Part shown: positions 1 through 9,700 of the stretch, piece by piece
Position numbering within the stretch: the stretch's first letter is position 1
Layout of the letters: every line of letters starts with the position of its first letter
Assembly: GCA_017301975.1 (NCBI GenBank)
Contig: JAFLEI010000020.1
Location: 62,001-126,000, forward strand
From: Verrucomicrobiota bacterium
GTDB lineage: Bacteria > Verrucomicrobiota > Verrucomicrobiia > Verrucomicrobiales > Verrucomicrobiaceae
Direction: 5' to 3'
DNA: 64,000 bases
Translations under genes and position numbers: made by a program
Notes under the pieces: generated by a model
Told to the model about the DNA's origin: nothing
Databases searched by the model: none
The model's input: the letters and a program-made list of their open reading frames with translations, nothing else

Positions 1-579
1 TTCTACACCACCAAAGAACTCGGAAAAGGCACCGGCCTTGGTCTCTCATCCGTCATGGCCATCGTCAAAAGCCATCACGGCTTTCTCCGCGTGGAAAGCG
101 AGCTTGGAAAAGGCACCAAGTTTCACATCTACCTGCCTGCTCACATGTCTGAACAGGCGGAAGTTGAAGCCTCGGTGTCACATGAGCTGCCACGCGGCAG
201 TGGTGAACTGATCCTGGTGGTCGATGACGAGGCCGCCGTGCAGCAGATCACCAAGCAGACTTTGGAAACCTTTGGATACCGTGTTTTGCTGGCTGCAGAT
301 GGGGCAGAGGCCGTCTCCCTCTACTCCAAGCATCGCTCGGAGGTCGCCTTGGTGCTCACAGACATGATGATGCCCGTCATGGACGGGCCCGCCACGATTC
401 AGGTTTTGATGAGAATGAATCCGCAGATCTGCATCGTTGCCGCCAGCGGAATGAATGCGGCGGGAATGGAAGAAAAAGCAGCCAGTTCAGGCGTCAAAAA
501 CTTCATCCCCAAACCCTACACAGCGGAGACGCTCCTCAAGTCGCTGGACTCAGTTCTTCATGTCCAGCGCCCGCTGTGA
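1..579 (+). CDS. Hybrid sensor histidine kinase, C-terminal part (5' end outside window)
   Basis: The frame is open from the first base. It encodes the end of a HATPase_c domain (GKGTGLGLSS G-box, then a KGTKFHIYLPA strand), a short linker and a complete response-regulator receiver domain with acidic pocket VVDDE, phospho-acceptor Asp in LTDMMMP and the KPY lysine. It is very similar to the C-terminus of the next gene (shared RGSGEL, FGYRVLLAADG and LTDMMMPVMDG segments), so the two are tandem paralogues. The sensor and HisKA parts lie upstream of the window. Role: cytoplasmic ATP-dependent autophosphorylation and transfer to the attached receiver; the output is unknown. Confidence 0.93.
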   Translation, partial: FYTTKELGKGTGLGLSSVMAIVKSHHGFLRVESELGKGTKFHIYLPAHMSEQAEVEASVSHELPRGSGELILVVDDEAAVQQITKQTLETFGYRVLLAADGAEAVSLYSKHRSEVALVLTDMMMPVMDGPATIQVLMRMNPQICIVAASGMNAAGMEEKAASSGVKNFIPKPYTAETLLKSLDSVLHVQRPL

Positions 580-711
580 TGTCATTTGTAATCGGGTATT
601 TAGGGCAAAGATGTAAATCTTCACCGCCTTGATGGTCAAAGCGGTAGACTCCACGTGACGGATGAGGTATTTTGGCCTTCGTGATCTTACACTCCCTGAC
701 ATAGGTGAAGC

Positions 712-3700
712 ATGGCGGATACCTCGTTTACTGCGGCCAGTTCGGATGAGGCTTGTGCAATCGGACAAGCGAATAGCCTGACGTCTGGAAGCACCTTCGC
801 AAAGGTGCTCTCTGGATCAGGGTGCGCAGCCTCGAAGAGCAGACGAATCAGCACGGTCTGGCATGGGCTTCTTCGGTTGGGCAGACTCACCGCCTGCCTT
901 GCATTCGCGTGCTTGTGCGCTCCAGCTTTCGCTCAGCAGCCGGCTCCGCCGCGAAAGATCAGTGTGGTGATGGATGACAACTATCCACCCTATGTTTTCA
1001 GAGACAGCGAAGGTGCTTTGCAGGGCATCATCATCGATCAATGGCGGGCTTGGGAAAAGGTGTCGGGAATCACGGCTGAGATTCACGGCATGGACTGGGG
1101 GCTGGCGGTGGAGCGGATGAAGGCGGGGGATTTTGATGTCATTGACACGGTTTTTGAAACTGCCGAACGTGCCTCCTACCTGGCTTTTTCCAGGCCGTAT
1201 GCCTCCATTCAGGTCCCGATATTTTTTCGCACAACAATTGGTGGCATCACCGATCTTTCTTCACTGAAAGGGTTTCCGGTGGCAGCCAAGGCGGGCGATT
1301 CGATTGTGCAGCACCTTCAGGCCAATCGCATCGGCCCTTTGCTGCTCTTCAAAAACTATGAAGCCATCGTCACCGCCGCCCTGGAGCGCAAAGTAAATGT
1401 CTTTGTCGCCGACAAGCCTCCGGCTCTCTACTTTCTTCACAAGCTGGGCATGGAGTCAGAATTCCGGATGACGGAGCCGATCAGCATCGGGGAGTTTCAT
1501 CGTGCTGTGCGCAAGGAGAATGCCGGTCTTTTGCGGTTGATTGAAAAGGGGTTCGCCGATGTCGGGAGCACTGAGTTCGCACGGATCGAAAAGAAGTGGT
1601 TCGGGCAGAAATTAGGAAGCACCCGGTATCTTCGATATCTCGGCTATGGCGCTCTCGGGGGCGTGGTTCTTCTCGCATTGCTCGCCGGATGGAATTGGGT
1701 TCTTTCCGGACAGGTTCGGAAACATACGCGGGCCTTGCGCGAGCGTGAGGAACAGCTGCGTCTCTATGCTCAGCACAGCCCTGCTGCCATTGCCATGCTC
1801 GACCGTGACCTGAAGTATCTCGTCGTCAGCCGTCGCTGGATGCAGGATTACCGTCTCGGGGACGAGTCCATCGTTGGTCGCGGCCATTACGAGGTCTTTC
1901 CTGAAATTTCCCCCCGCTGGAAAGAGATCCATCAGCGCTGCCTCGCCGGCGAGATTGAGAAGTGTGATGAAGAGGCTTTTGTGCGTAAGGATGGCAGGAC
2001 AGACTGGATTCGTTGGGAGATCCAGCCATGGCGTCAGGCGGATGATTCGATCGGCGGACTCGTCATGTTCACTGAAGACATCACCGCACGCAAGCAGGCC
2101 ATGGAAATGCTTCGTGAGGGGGAAACGCGGTTGATCAAAGCGTTTCGCAGCAGTCCGGTTGCATTGACCATTGGCCGCATACGCGATCAAAAAATCGTGG
2201 AGGTCAATGACGCTTTCACCAGCCTTGTCGGATGGACGCGCGGGGAGGCGGTGGAGCGCTCCATGATTGAGCTCGCGTTGCTTGACGAGCCATCATCCGC
2301 TTTGCTCCGCAAGTCTCTCGAAGAGCATCGTTCCGTGCGAGACATCGAGCTCGCGCTTCAAGCTCGCGGTGGCGAGTTTCTCCACGTCATCGCCAGCATG
2401 GAGACCATCGAATTTCAAGGCGAGCCTCACGTGGTCGCGACCTTCGTGGACATCAGTGCCCGTAAACGGGCCGAGGCCGCCCTGACCCAGATGAGCGCAG
2501 ATCTCGGCCGCGCTCAGTCAATCAGCCATATTGGCAGCTGGGAATACACGGTGGCCGGCGGAGGCATCAAATGGTCAGACGAACTCTATCGCATTTTTGG
2601 CCTTCAGCCACAGTCCGTCGTGATCACTTATGAGCGCTTGCTGCCCATGATCCACCCGGATGACCGTGGGCGGCACGACGCCTATCTTGCGCAGTTGCTG
2701 GACGCGCGCCCTGCTTCGGTCATTGAACCGTTTGAATACCGTGTGCAACGCGCAGACGGCCGGGAGGCGCAGGTGCTCGTCAAAGTGGAGATTCTCTTTG
2801 ATGACCTGGGCAGGTCTTCACGGTGTTTTGGCACGGTTCAGGACGTCACCGAGCGCAAACGGGCGGAGGAAGCGCTGCGTGAAAGCGAGGCCACTTTCGC
2901 CACCGCCTTTGAGAATGCCCCCATCGGCAAGGCGCTTGTCGCTCCCGATGGTCGCTTTTTGCGTGTCAACCGGGCCCTGTGTGAAATCGTCGGCTACACC
3001 GAATCTGAATTGCTTTCCGTCAGCTTTCAGGAGATCACGCACCCGGACGATCTGGAAATGGATGTCGCCAATGTGCAGAAAATGCTCCGTCATGAGATCA
3101 AGACGTTCGAGATGGAAAAGCGCTATCTCCACAAGAACGGGGGAGTGGTCTGGATACTCCTCACAGTCTCGATGGTGGACGATGAGCAGGGAACCCCGGC
3201 GTTTTTCGTCTCCCAGATGCAGGACATTACCGGACGTAAAAAAGCGGATCGGCGCATCCAGCAGCTTAATCGTCTCCATGCCATGCTGAGCGGGATCAAT
3301 GAGACCATTGTGCGTGAAAAGAATCAGGATGCCATGCTGACCGCGGCCTGCCGGATCGCCGTGGAAAAAGGCCTGTTTGGCCTGGCTTGGGTCGGTCTCC
3401 TGGACTCTGACACGGGGCGCCTGCAAATCGCCGCACACATAGGCGCCACCCAGGAGACTTTGGACATGCTTGAGGCTGTTATCAATGGGGCGCAGTCCGC
3501 CGCCGGCTGCGCCATCACCTCACGCGCATTGGAGTCCGGACTGCACACGGTTTGCAATGACATCGAGCATGATCCCGAGGCCGCGTGCTGGCGTACAGAT
3601 GCCCTGTGCCGGAGCTATCTTTCCATGGCTTCGCTGCCTTTGAAATCAGGGGGCAAGACCATCGGCGTGTTCAATTTGTATGCCGATACCACCGAGTTTT

Positions 3701-5847
3701 TCGACGCAGATGAACTCGCTTTGCTGGACGAGCTGGCTGCGGACATCGGTTTTGCTCTCGACCTCAGCCGCCGTGAAGCTGAGCTGCGCGAAGCGGACAA
3801 ACGCTTCATCAGGCAGCGCAAGACTTTGATCGAACTGACGCGCCACTGGGCAGGGGATGGTGACGATGCCTTGCTACTGCTGCGTAAAATCGCCGAAGGT
3901 GCTGCTCAGACCCTCAATGTCTCCCGCGTCAGCATCTGGCGCTACAACAGCGACCGCTCTGCCATCAGATGTGTGGATTTATATGAGTGGGAGGAGGGCC
4001 GCCACTCCTCCGGCCAGGAACTTTCAGCCGCCGCTTATCCGGACTATTTTCGCGCACTCGCCGAACAGGAGATGATCATTGCGGATGACGCTGCCCAGAA
4101 CCCCGGCACCTCTGAGTTTCGGGAGGGCTACCTCCATCCACATGGCATCCGGGCCATGCTTGATGTGCCCATCATTGTTGGCGGCCTTCGCACCGGCGTG
4201 CTCTGTCTTGAGCATGTCCGCACTGTGAGGGAATGGACGGCGGATGAGAAGACCTTTGCCCTGGCCATGTCCAATCTGGTATCGTTGGCCTTGGAAGGTG
4301 TGGAGCGCAGGCAGGCGGAGATCTCCCTGCGCGAGAGCGAGAAGCGTTTCCGTCAGTTCGCAGAAACCATCGAGGAGGTCTTTTGGATGACCGACCCCAC
4401 CGGCACCGAAATGATCTACGTCAGCCCGGCGTATGAAAAAATATGGCACTGCACCTGTGCCAGCCTTTATGCGGACCCCCTCAGTTGGCTGAATTCCGTC
4501 CACCCCGAAGACCGCGAACGCGTCGCTCAGGCAACCGCCTCCAAACGGTCACGCGGGGAATATGACGAGCGCTACCGCATCCTGCGTGCGGATGGCACCC
4601 TGCGGTGGATCCATGACCGTGCCTTTCCCGTGCGCGACTCACATGGCACAGTTCTGCGCATTGTCGGCACGGCTGAGGACATTACCGAGAGCAAGCAGGT
4701 CGAGGCTCAGTTGCTGCGCTCGCAGCGCATGGAAAGCATCGGCACGCTGGCAGGTGGCATTGCGCACGACCTCAACAACGTGCTCACCCCCATCATGATG
4801 TCCATTGAACTCCTGAAACTGCAGGAAACCAATGAACGACGGCTCAATATTTTTTCGGCCATCGAAAACAGCGCAAAACGCGGAGCAGACATGGTGCAGC
4901 AGGTCCTTTCGTTTGCCCGGGGCGTGGAGGGGCGGCAGCTTGCCGTCGAGATGGCTCGCCTCGTGAGGGAGATCGAAAAGATCGCCAATGAGACTTTTCT
5001 GAAAAACATCCAGGTGCGCAGCACGATCCAGAACAGTCTCTGGGGCGTTCAGGGCGACCCCACGCAATTGCATCAGGTTTTGCTCAATCTCTGCGTCAAT
5101 GCTCGTGATGCCATGCCCAATGGCGGCACCCTCAAGCTTTCTGCCAGCAATCTCATGCTGGACGGGCAATCCGGTGAGCTAAGCACCCAAGCAAAGCCCG
5201 GCCCGTATGTGCTGATCGAGGTAGAGGACACCGACACCGGCATGCCGCCAGATGTGGTCGAGCGCATTTTTGAGCCCTTTTTCACAACGAAGGAACTGGG
5301 CAAAGGCACCGGCCTGGGTTTGTCCACCACACTCGCCATCATCAAAAGCCACCATGGCTTCCTTCGGGTGCACAGCGAGATGGGAGAGGGCACCAAATTC
5401 CAGCTCTACCTGCCCGCCAGTGATTCAGCAGACATGCAGGACGTCACTCCTGTGGGCGCCTCTCTGCCGCGCGGCAGCGGAGAACTTGTGCTGGTTGTCG
5501 ATGATGAAGACACGGTTCGGCAGATCATCAGTCAGACGCTGGATGCCTTTGGTTACCGTGTGCTGCTCGCGGCGGATGGAGTCGAGGCCTCCACCTTGTT
5601 TACCGCTCACCAGAATGAAATAGCCGTGGTCCTCACGGACATGATGATGCCTGTCATGGACGGTCTCGCCACCATTCAGGTACTGATGCGCATGAACCCT
5701 CAGGTTCGCATCATCGCCGCCAGCGGTTTGGGCGTCAAAGACATGGTCGCCCGGGCCATGGCCGCCGGCGTGAAACACTTCATCCCAAAACCCTACTCCG
5801 CCGAAACCTTGTTGAAGACCTTGGCGGAGGTGTTGCAGGCCGGCTGA
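712..5847 (+). CDS. Multi-PAS/GAF hybrid histidine kinase with periplasmic solute-binding sensor
   Basis: The product has 1711 residues. Order seen: a hydrophobic signal-like stretch (about 56-76); a family-3 solute-binding domain (about 81-300, opening ISVVMDDNYPPYVF); one membrane helix (about 305-333); four PAS domains (about 350-843); two GAF domains (about 860-1200); a fifth PAS (about 1206-1327); HisKA with His1352 in GGIAHDLNN; HATPase_c with N-box near 1458 and GKGTGLGLS; and a C-terminal receiver with Asp1643 in LTDMMMP. It probably senses a small solute in the periplasm and redox or ligand cues in the cytoplasm. About 55 residues precede the signal-like stretch; a TTG near 877 would place a start directly before it, so the N-terminus is uncertain. 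No DNA-binding partner is adjacent. Confidence 0.93.
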   Translation: MADTSFTAASSDEACAIGQANSLTSGSTFAKVLSGSGCAASKSRRISTVWHGLLRLGRLTACLAFACLCAPAFAQQPAPPRKISVVMDDNYPPYVFRDSEGALQGIIIDQWRAWEKVSGITAEIHGMDWGLAVERMKAGDFDVIDTVFETAERASYLAFSRPYASIQVPIFFRTTIGGITDLSSLKGFPVAAKAGDSIVQHLQANRIGPLLLFKNYEAIVTAALERKVNVFVADKPPALYFLHKLGMESEFRMTEPISIGEFHRAVRKENAGLLRLIEKGFADVGSTEFARIEKKWFGQKLGSTRYLRYLGYGALGGVVLLALLAGWNWVLSGQVRKHTRALREREEQLRLYAQHSPAAIAMLDRDLKYLVVSRRWMQDYRLGDESIVGRGHYEVFPEISPRWKEIHQRCLAGEIEKCDEEAFVRKDGRTDWIRWEIQPWRQADDSIGGLVMFTEDITARKQAMEMLREGETRLIKAFRSSPVALTIGRIRDQKIVEVNDAFTSLVGWTRGEAVERSMIELALLDEPSSALLRKSLEEHRSVRDIELALQARGGEFLHVIASMETIEFQGEPHVVATFVDISARKRAEAALTQMSADLGRAQSISHIGSWEYTVAGGGIKWSDELYRIFGLQPQSVVITYERLLPMIHPDDRGRHDAYLAQLLDARPASVIEPFEYRVQRADGREAQVLVKVEILFDDLGRSSRCFGTVQDVTERKRAEEALRESEATFATAFENAPIGKALVAPDGRFLRVNRALCEIVGYTESELLSVSFQEITHPDDLEMDVANVQKMLRHEIKTFEMEKRYLHKNGGVVWILLTVSMVDDEQGTPAFFVSQMQDITGRKKADRRIQQLNRLHAMLSGINETIVREKNQDAMLTAACRIAVEKGLFGLAWVGLLDSDTGRLQIAAHIGATQETLDMLEAVINGAQSAAGCAITSRALESGLHTVCNDIEHDPEAACWRTDALCRSYLSMASLPLKSGGKTIGVFNLYADTTEFFDADELALLDELAADIGFALDLSRREAELREADKRFIRQRKTLIELTRHWAGDGDDALLLLRKIAEGAAQTLNVSRVSIWRYNSDRSAIRCVDLYEWEEGRHSSGQELSAAAYPDYFRALAEQEMIIADDAAQNPGTSEFREGYLHPHGIRAMLDVPIIVGGLRTGVLCLEHVRTVREWTADEKTFALAMSNLVSLALEGVERRQAEISLRESEKRFRQFAETIEEVFWMTDPTGTEMIYVSPAYEKIWHCTCASLYADPLSWLNSVHPEDRERVAQATASKRSRGEYDERYRILRADGTLRWIHDRAFPVRDSHGTVLRIVGTAEDITESKQVEAQLLRSQRMESIGTLAGGIAHDLNNVLTPIMMSIELLKLQETNERRLNIFSAIENSAKRGADMVQQVLSFARGVEGRQLAVEMARLVREIEKIANETFLKNIQVRSTIQNSLWGVQGDPTQLHQVLLNLCVNARDAMPNGGTLKLSASNLMLDGQSGELSTQAKPGPYVLIEVEDTDTGMPPDVVERIFEPFFTTKELGKGTGLGLSTTLAIIKSHHGFLRVHSEMGEGTKFQLYLPASDSADMQDVTPVGASLPRGSGELVLVVDDEDTVRQIISQTLDAFGYRVLLAADGVEASTLFTAHQNEIAVVLTDMMMPVMDGLATIQVLMRMNPQVRIIAASGLGVKDMVARAMAAGVKHFIPKPYSAETLLKTLAEVLQAG

Positions 5848-5848
5848 A

Positions 5849-6649
5849 CTACTTCTGCTTCGCTTCGTAGCCGGGCAGCGGTTTGCCGTCTTCACCCAGC
5901 TTGCCGCAGGCCCACAGCAGGCCTCGCGCGACCAGGTCGAGATAGACCGGGGACTGCATGGTTTCGTTGCCATGGCCAAGCGTGGTGCCGAAGACCTTCC
6001 CTTTGCCATACTCGTTCACCCAGATGACGTTGTGGTCCATCTTCGTGTCTTCGCCATAGGCTTTGGCCAGCGGGACGAAATGCTCCCAGAGCTTTTCGTT
6101 TTTGTACAGTTCATCTTTGGCGTCGAGCCATTCGGCCGGGAAGCCCTTCATGACAGGATGCTCCTCCGCAATGTTCTTCACGTTCAAATCGCGGTTCTTT
6201 TCATGGCTCATCGAGGTCTGCCCGATGCACTTGCGCCATTCGTCCGTCTTGGCCGCACGATAGCTGTGGGTGGAGCAGTGCAGCATCACCGCCGGCACGC
6301 CCTCGTGGTGCGGCTTGGCGATCCGTTCCACAAACGCCACATCCTCGACCCCGCCGAAGCACTCATTGTGCAGGATCACGTCATAGCCCTCGGCCCAGTT
6401 GTCCTTTTCATAGATCGAGATCTTGTGGCTTTTGTCCTTTTTGCCCTGCGGCCCCTCTTCGTGAACGATGGTGAACTCGACATTCGCCCGCGCGCTGAGG
6501 CCTTCGCTGAGGATCAGTTTCTGGTTTTCGTAGTCATGGCAGCAGCCGCCGGTGATCATGAGAACCTTGAGCGGTTTCACCTCCTCTTTCGGGGCGGCGA
6601 CGGCAAACAGGCAGGCAAGGGTGAAGAGAGAAATGAGAAGGGGACGCAT
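5849..6649 (-). CDS. Exported ThuA-domain protein
   Basis: The chosen start (MRPLLISLFTLACLFAVAA) places a Sec signal peptide at residues 1-19; the frame continues 19 codons further upstream but that would bury the signal. The mature protein begins LKVLMITGGCCHDY, the first strand of the ThuA/GATase1-like fold, and carries MLHCSTHSYR, HPVMKGFP and IWVNEYGKGKVFGTTLGH, all typical of ThuA-like proteins. ThuA of rhizobia is linked to trehalose utilisation; exported versions are abundant in Planctomycetes and Verrucomicrobia and are thought to act on sugars, with no firm substrate. The gene is transcribed against both neighbours. Confidence 0.88.
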   Translation of the reverse strand: MRPLLISLFTLACLFAVAAPKEEVKPLKVLMITGGCCHDYENQKLILSEGLSARANVEFTIVHEEGPQGKKDKSHKISIYEKDNWAEGYDVILHNECFGGVEDVAFVERIAKPHHEGVPAVMLHCSTHSYRAAKTDEWRKCIGQTSMSHEKNRDLNVKNIAEEHPVMKGFPAEWLDAKDELYKNEKLWEHFVPLAKAYGEDTKMDHNVIWVNEYGKGKVFGTTLGHGNETMQSPVYLDLVARGLLWACGKLGEDGKPLPGYEAKQK

Positions 6650-6780
6650 GACGACGGATAAAGTTGGGAGGTCGAGTATGCGCGGAATGCACGGCCTGTC
6701 TTGCATGAATCTCGTTTGGCTGCGGTTCTATCTTGTCCTTGGCATAGGATATTTGGTAAAAGGCTCTGTAAATTTATTTT

Positions 6781-9700
6781 ATGAAAATCCGGCTTCTTTT
6801 CCTCGCCTCGGCTCTGGCATGTTTCGTACAGGCGGCCCCTCCGGCTCCTGAGGCGGAGAAATATCACCAGATGCTGCTCAAGCGTCCTCAGCCCGGCCTC
6901 GTCTACGACAGATTCTACTCGGCATGGATGGAGACAGGCACGGCCGACTCTCTGGCGGAGTTTTTGAGCCAGCGCACCAGCACCACCGCAGATCTGCTGG
7001 TCCTCGCCATTTTTCACGACCAGCGCGGCAACGAAGCCGAAGCCTTGAAAGCCTACACTTCGGCTCTGGAGCGCGATCAGACGAACCCACGAGCCTGGCT
7101 GCAACGCGCTAAACTGGAGGCGAGGATGATGAATTTCGAAGCCGCTTTAAAATCGCTCACTGCAGCGGAAAAAGGCGGCGCAGACGCAGATCTGGCCCGC
7201 GACATCGGCCAGGTGCGCGGCCGTTGGCTGCTGCGCACCGGCAAACCGGAAGCCGCCCTTCAGGCATGGCGGGATCTGGTGAAAGCGAACGCAGATGACG
7301 AAGACTTGGTGGAGGAAGTGGTCGAACTCCAGCTCGACGAAGGGCTGTTTGCCGAGGCGGAGGCACAGATGCTCGCATTGATCGCCAAGACCAAAGACTC
7401 TTACGCCAAAGCAGTGCGCCAATTGCGTCTGGCCGAGATCCAGCTCCGCGCGACCAAGAAGGACGCCGCGCTCGCCCTCCTCGCCTCAACTCTGGCAGAC
7501 ACCGGGCAGGGCACCTGGATCGAAGGCGAAGTGCTGGCGCAGATCGAAGCCATGTTTCGTCGCGATGAAAACCTCAGCGGGCTGGTCAAGGAGCTGGAAA
7601 AGCTGCAGGCCGCCCATCCACAGCGCACCGCTCTGGAGCGCCAGCGCGCACGGGTTCTGGCAGAGCTGGGCGAAAAGGACAAGGCCCTCACCATCTACGC
7701 CGCCCTGCTGCAAAAAACACCGGGCCAGCGGGAGCTGCGCGAGAGCTACCTCGATCTGCTGGCTCGCTTTGAGCAGTTCAAAGAGGCCATCGCGCAAACC
7801 AACGTATTGATGGAACAGTCTCCGGATGATCGTGAACTCCTGATCCGCCTGGCGACCCTGCAAGAACGTGCCAAGGACCAACCCGCCGCCAAGGCGACGC
7901 TGGAGAAGTTTCTGGCCGCAAAAGACACCGCCGAGTTTGATCACCTCCGCGTCGCACGACTTTATGAAAGCTGGGAGCGCGGTGACGATGCCGCCCTCGC
8001 CTATCAGCGCATGGTCACGGGTTTTCCTGGGAGCACTGCGGCCAAAGAAGCCCAGGCCCACTATCTCCACCGCAGCGGCAAACGCGATGCCGCACTGGAA
8101 ATCTGGCGAACCCTGGCAAAAAATGGCGATCTCTCCCAGCTCATGGCCGTGGGGCAGGCCCTAATGGCGCGCCTCGAACCACAAACGGCGTTGGAAATAT
8201 TGCAGGCGCGCCAGCCCGAGTTCGCAGCCGACGAGCGCTTTCTAGGGCTGCTCATCAACTCCGCCCTCAGCGCCAAGAAAACCGTGGATGCCATTCCGTG
8301 GGCTCTCGCTCGCGTGCGGGCTACCACAGACGTCAGCTTCATGGACGATGCGCTGCGGCAGGCCGTGGCTTGCTTGAAGACCGATGAGCCAAAGTTTGCC
8401 GAAACCATGGCCTCTTTGCAAAAGAGCTCCCCGACAGTGCAGGAACGCATCCTCCTCGCCACCCTGCTGGAAGAAAAGCAGGACCTCCTTGGCGCGGAGA
8501 AAACCCTTCGCGAAATTCCAGCGGAGCATGCCCTAGCGGCGCAGACGCGCCTGCTCAAGCTGATGGAATCCCGCCAGGACTGGCTGCGCGCCACGGAGGA
8601 GGCGGAAAAACTCATCGCCATGCCCCAAGGCAGAAATTCCACCAACATTCAGCGTCTGGTGGACCTGTCTGAGCGCTCGGGCAAACCAGATCAGGCGCTC
8701 AAGTGGGTGGCGGAATGGAAGACGCTTTCTCCCGGCTCCGCTTCTCCTTGGCTGCGCGAAGCAAAACTGCTTCAGCTCAGTGGCAAAGGCCGCGAAGCCT
8801 TGAAGGTGCTTCAGACGGCCACTCGTAAATTTGAAGACGACGACTCCGTGGCAGACGCCCTCGCCTCCGGCTACATCGAACAAGGCCAGATGAGCGACGC
8901 GGAGCGGGTTTACCTCTCGCTGTTTGAAAAGGAGGACAAGCCCGAGGAAAAAATGCGCTGGGTCGCCACCCTGGCCCGCCTGGCCAGTGATCGCGGCCAG
9001 TTGAAAGCGCTCACGGAAAAATTCCTCGAACGCCAGCGCACCAATCGCGCCGACGCTTCTCCCTGGCTGGCACTCGCAGAAATCTATCGTGTGGCCCGCA
9101 GCACCACGGAGCAGGAGCGTGCCCTGCGTGAGGCGCTCCGGCTGCGCCCCGATGACTCCACTCTCGCCATCCAGATCGCACGCATGGATTTGGACATGGG
9201 ACAGTGGAAGCGCGCCATCGAAGAACTCCAGCGCGTCGCCGGTCGCTCCAAAGGCGGGCGCGTGCAGCAGATGATCGCGTCGATTGAAATCGAATACGGC
9301 GATGCCAGCACCGGCTATCGTATGCTCTACGAACTCGCCGGCGGCGCGCAGATGGATGCCGACGACGCGCTCACCCTGGCTAAAAGCATGACGGCGCAGC
9401 AGGACTGGAAGCGCGTCATCAGTTTCCTGGAGCCGTTGCTGCGTCGCTTTCCAGACGACTACCGCCTCGGTTATCTGCAGGCAGTCGCGCTGGAGGAGGA
9501 GGGCAGGGCTGATGCCGCCATGGCCCTCTTCATTCGCCTCATGGGACAGACTCAGGAACTGCCTGCCGTCACCGCTGCAGCAAAGACCGCCGCGTCCAGA
9601 AACGATTACCTCGAAGGGTTGGAGAAACTCACGCCCAAGGGCTTTGCAGACTTGGCTCGACTGACGGGAGGAAGCTCTTACCAGGCCTACAACTATCGTT

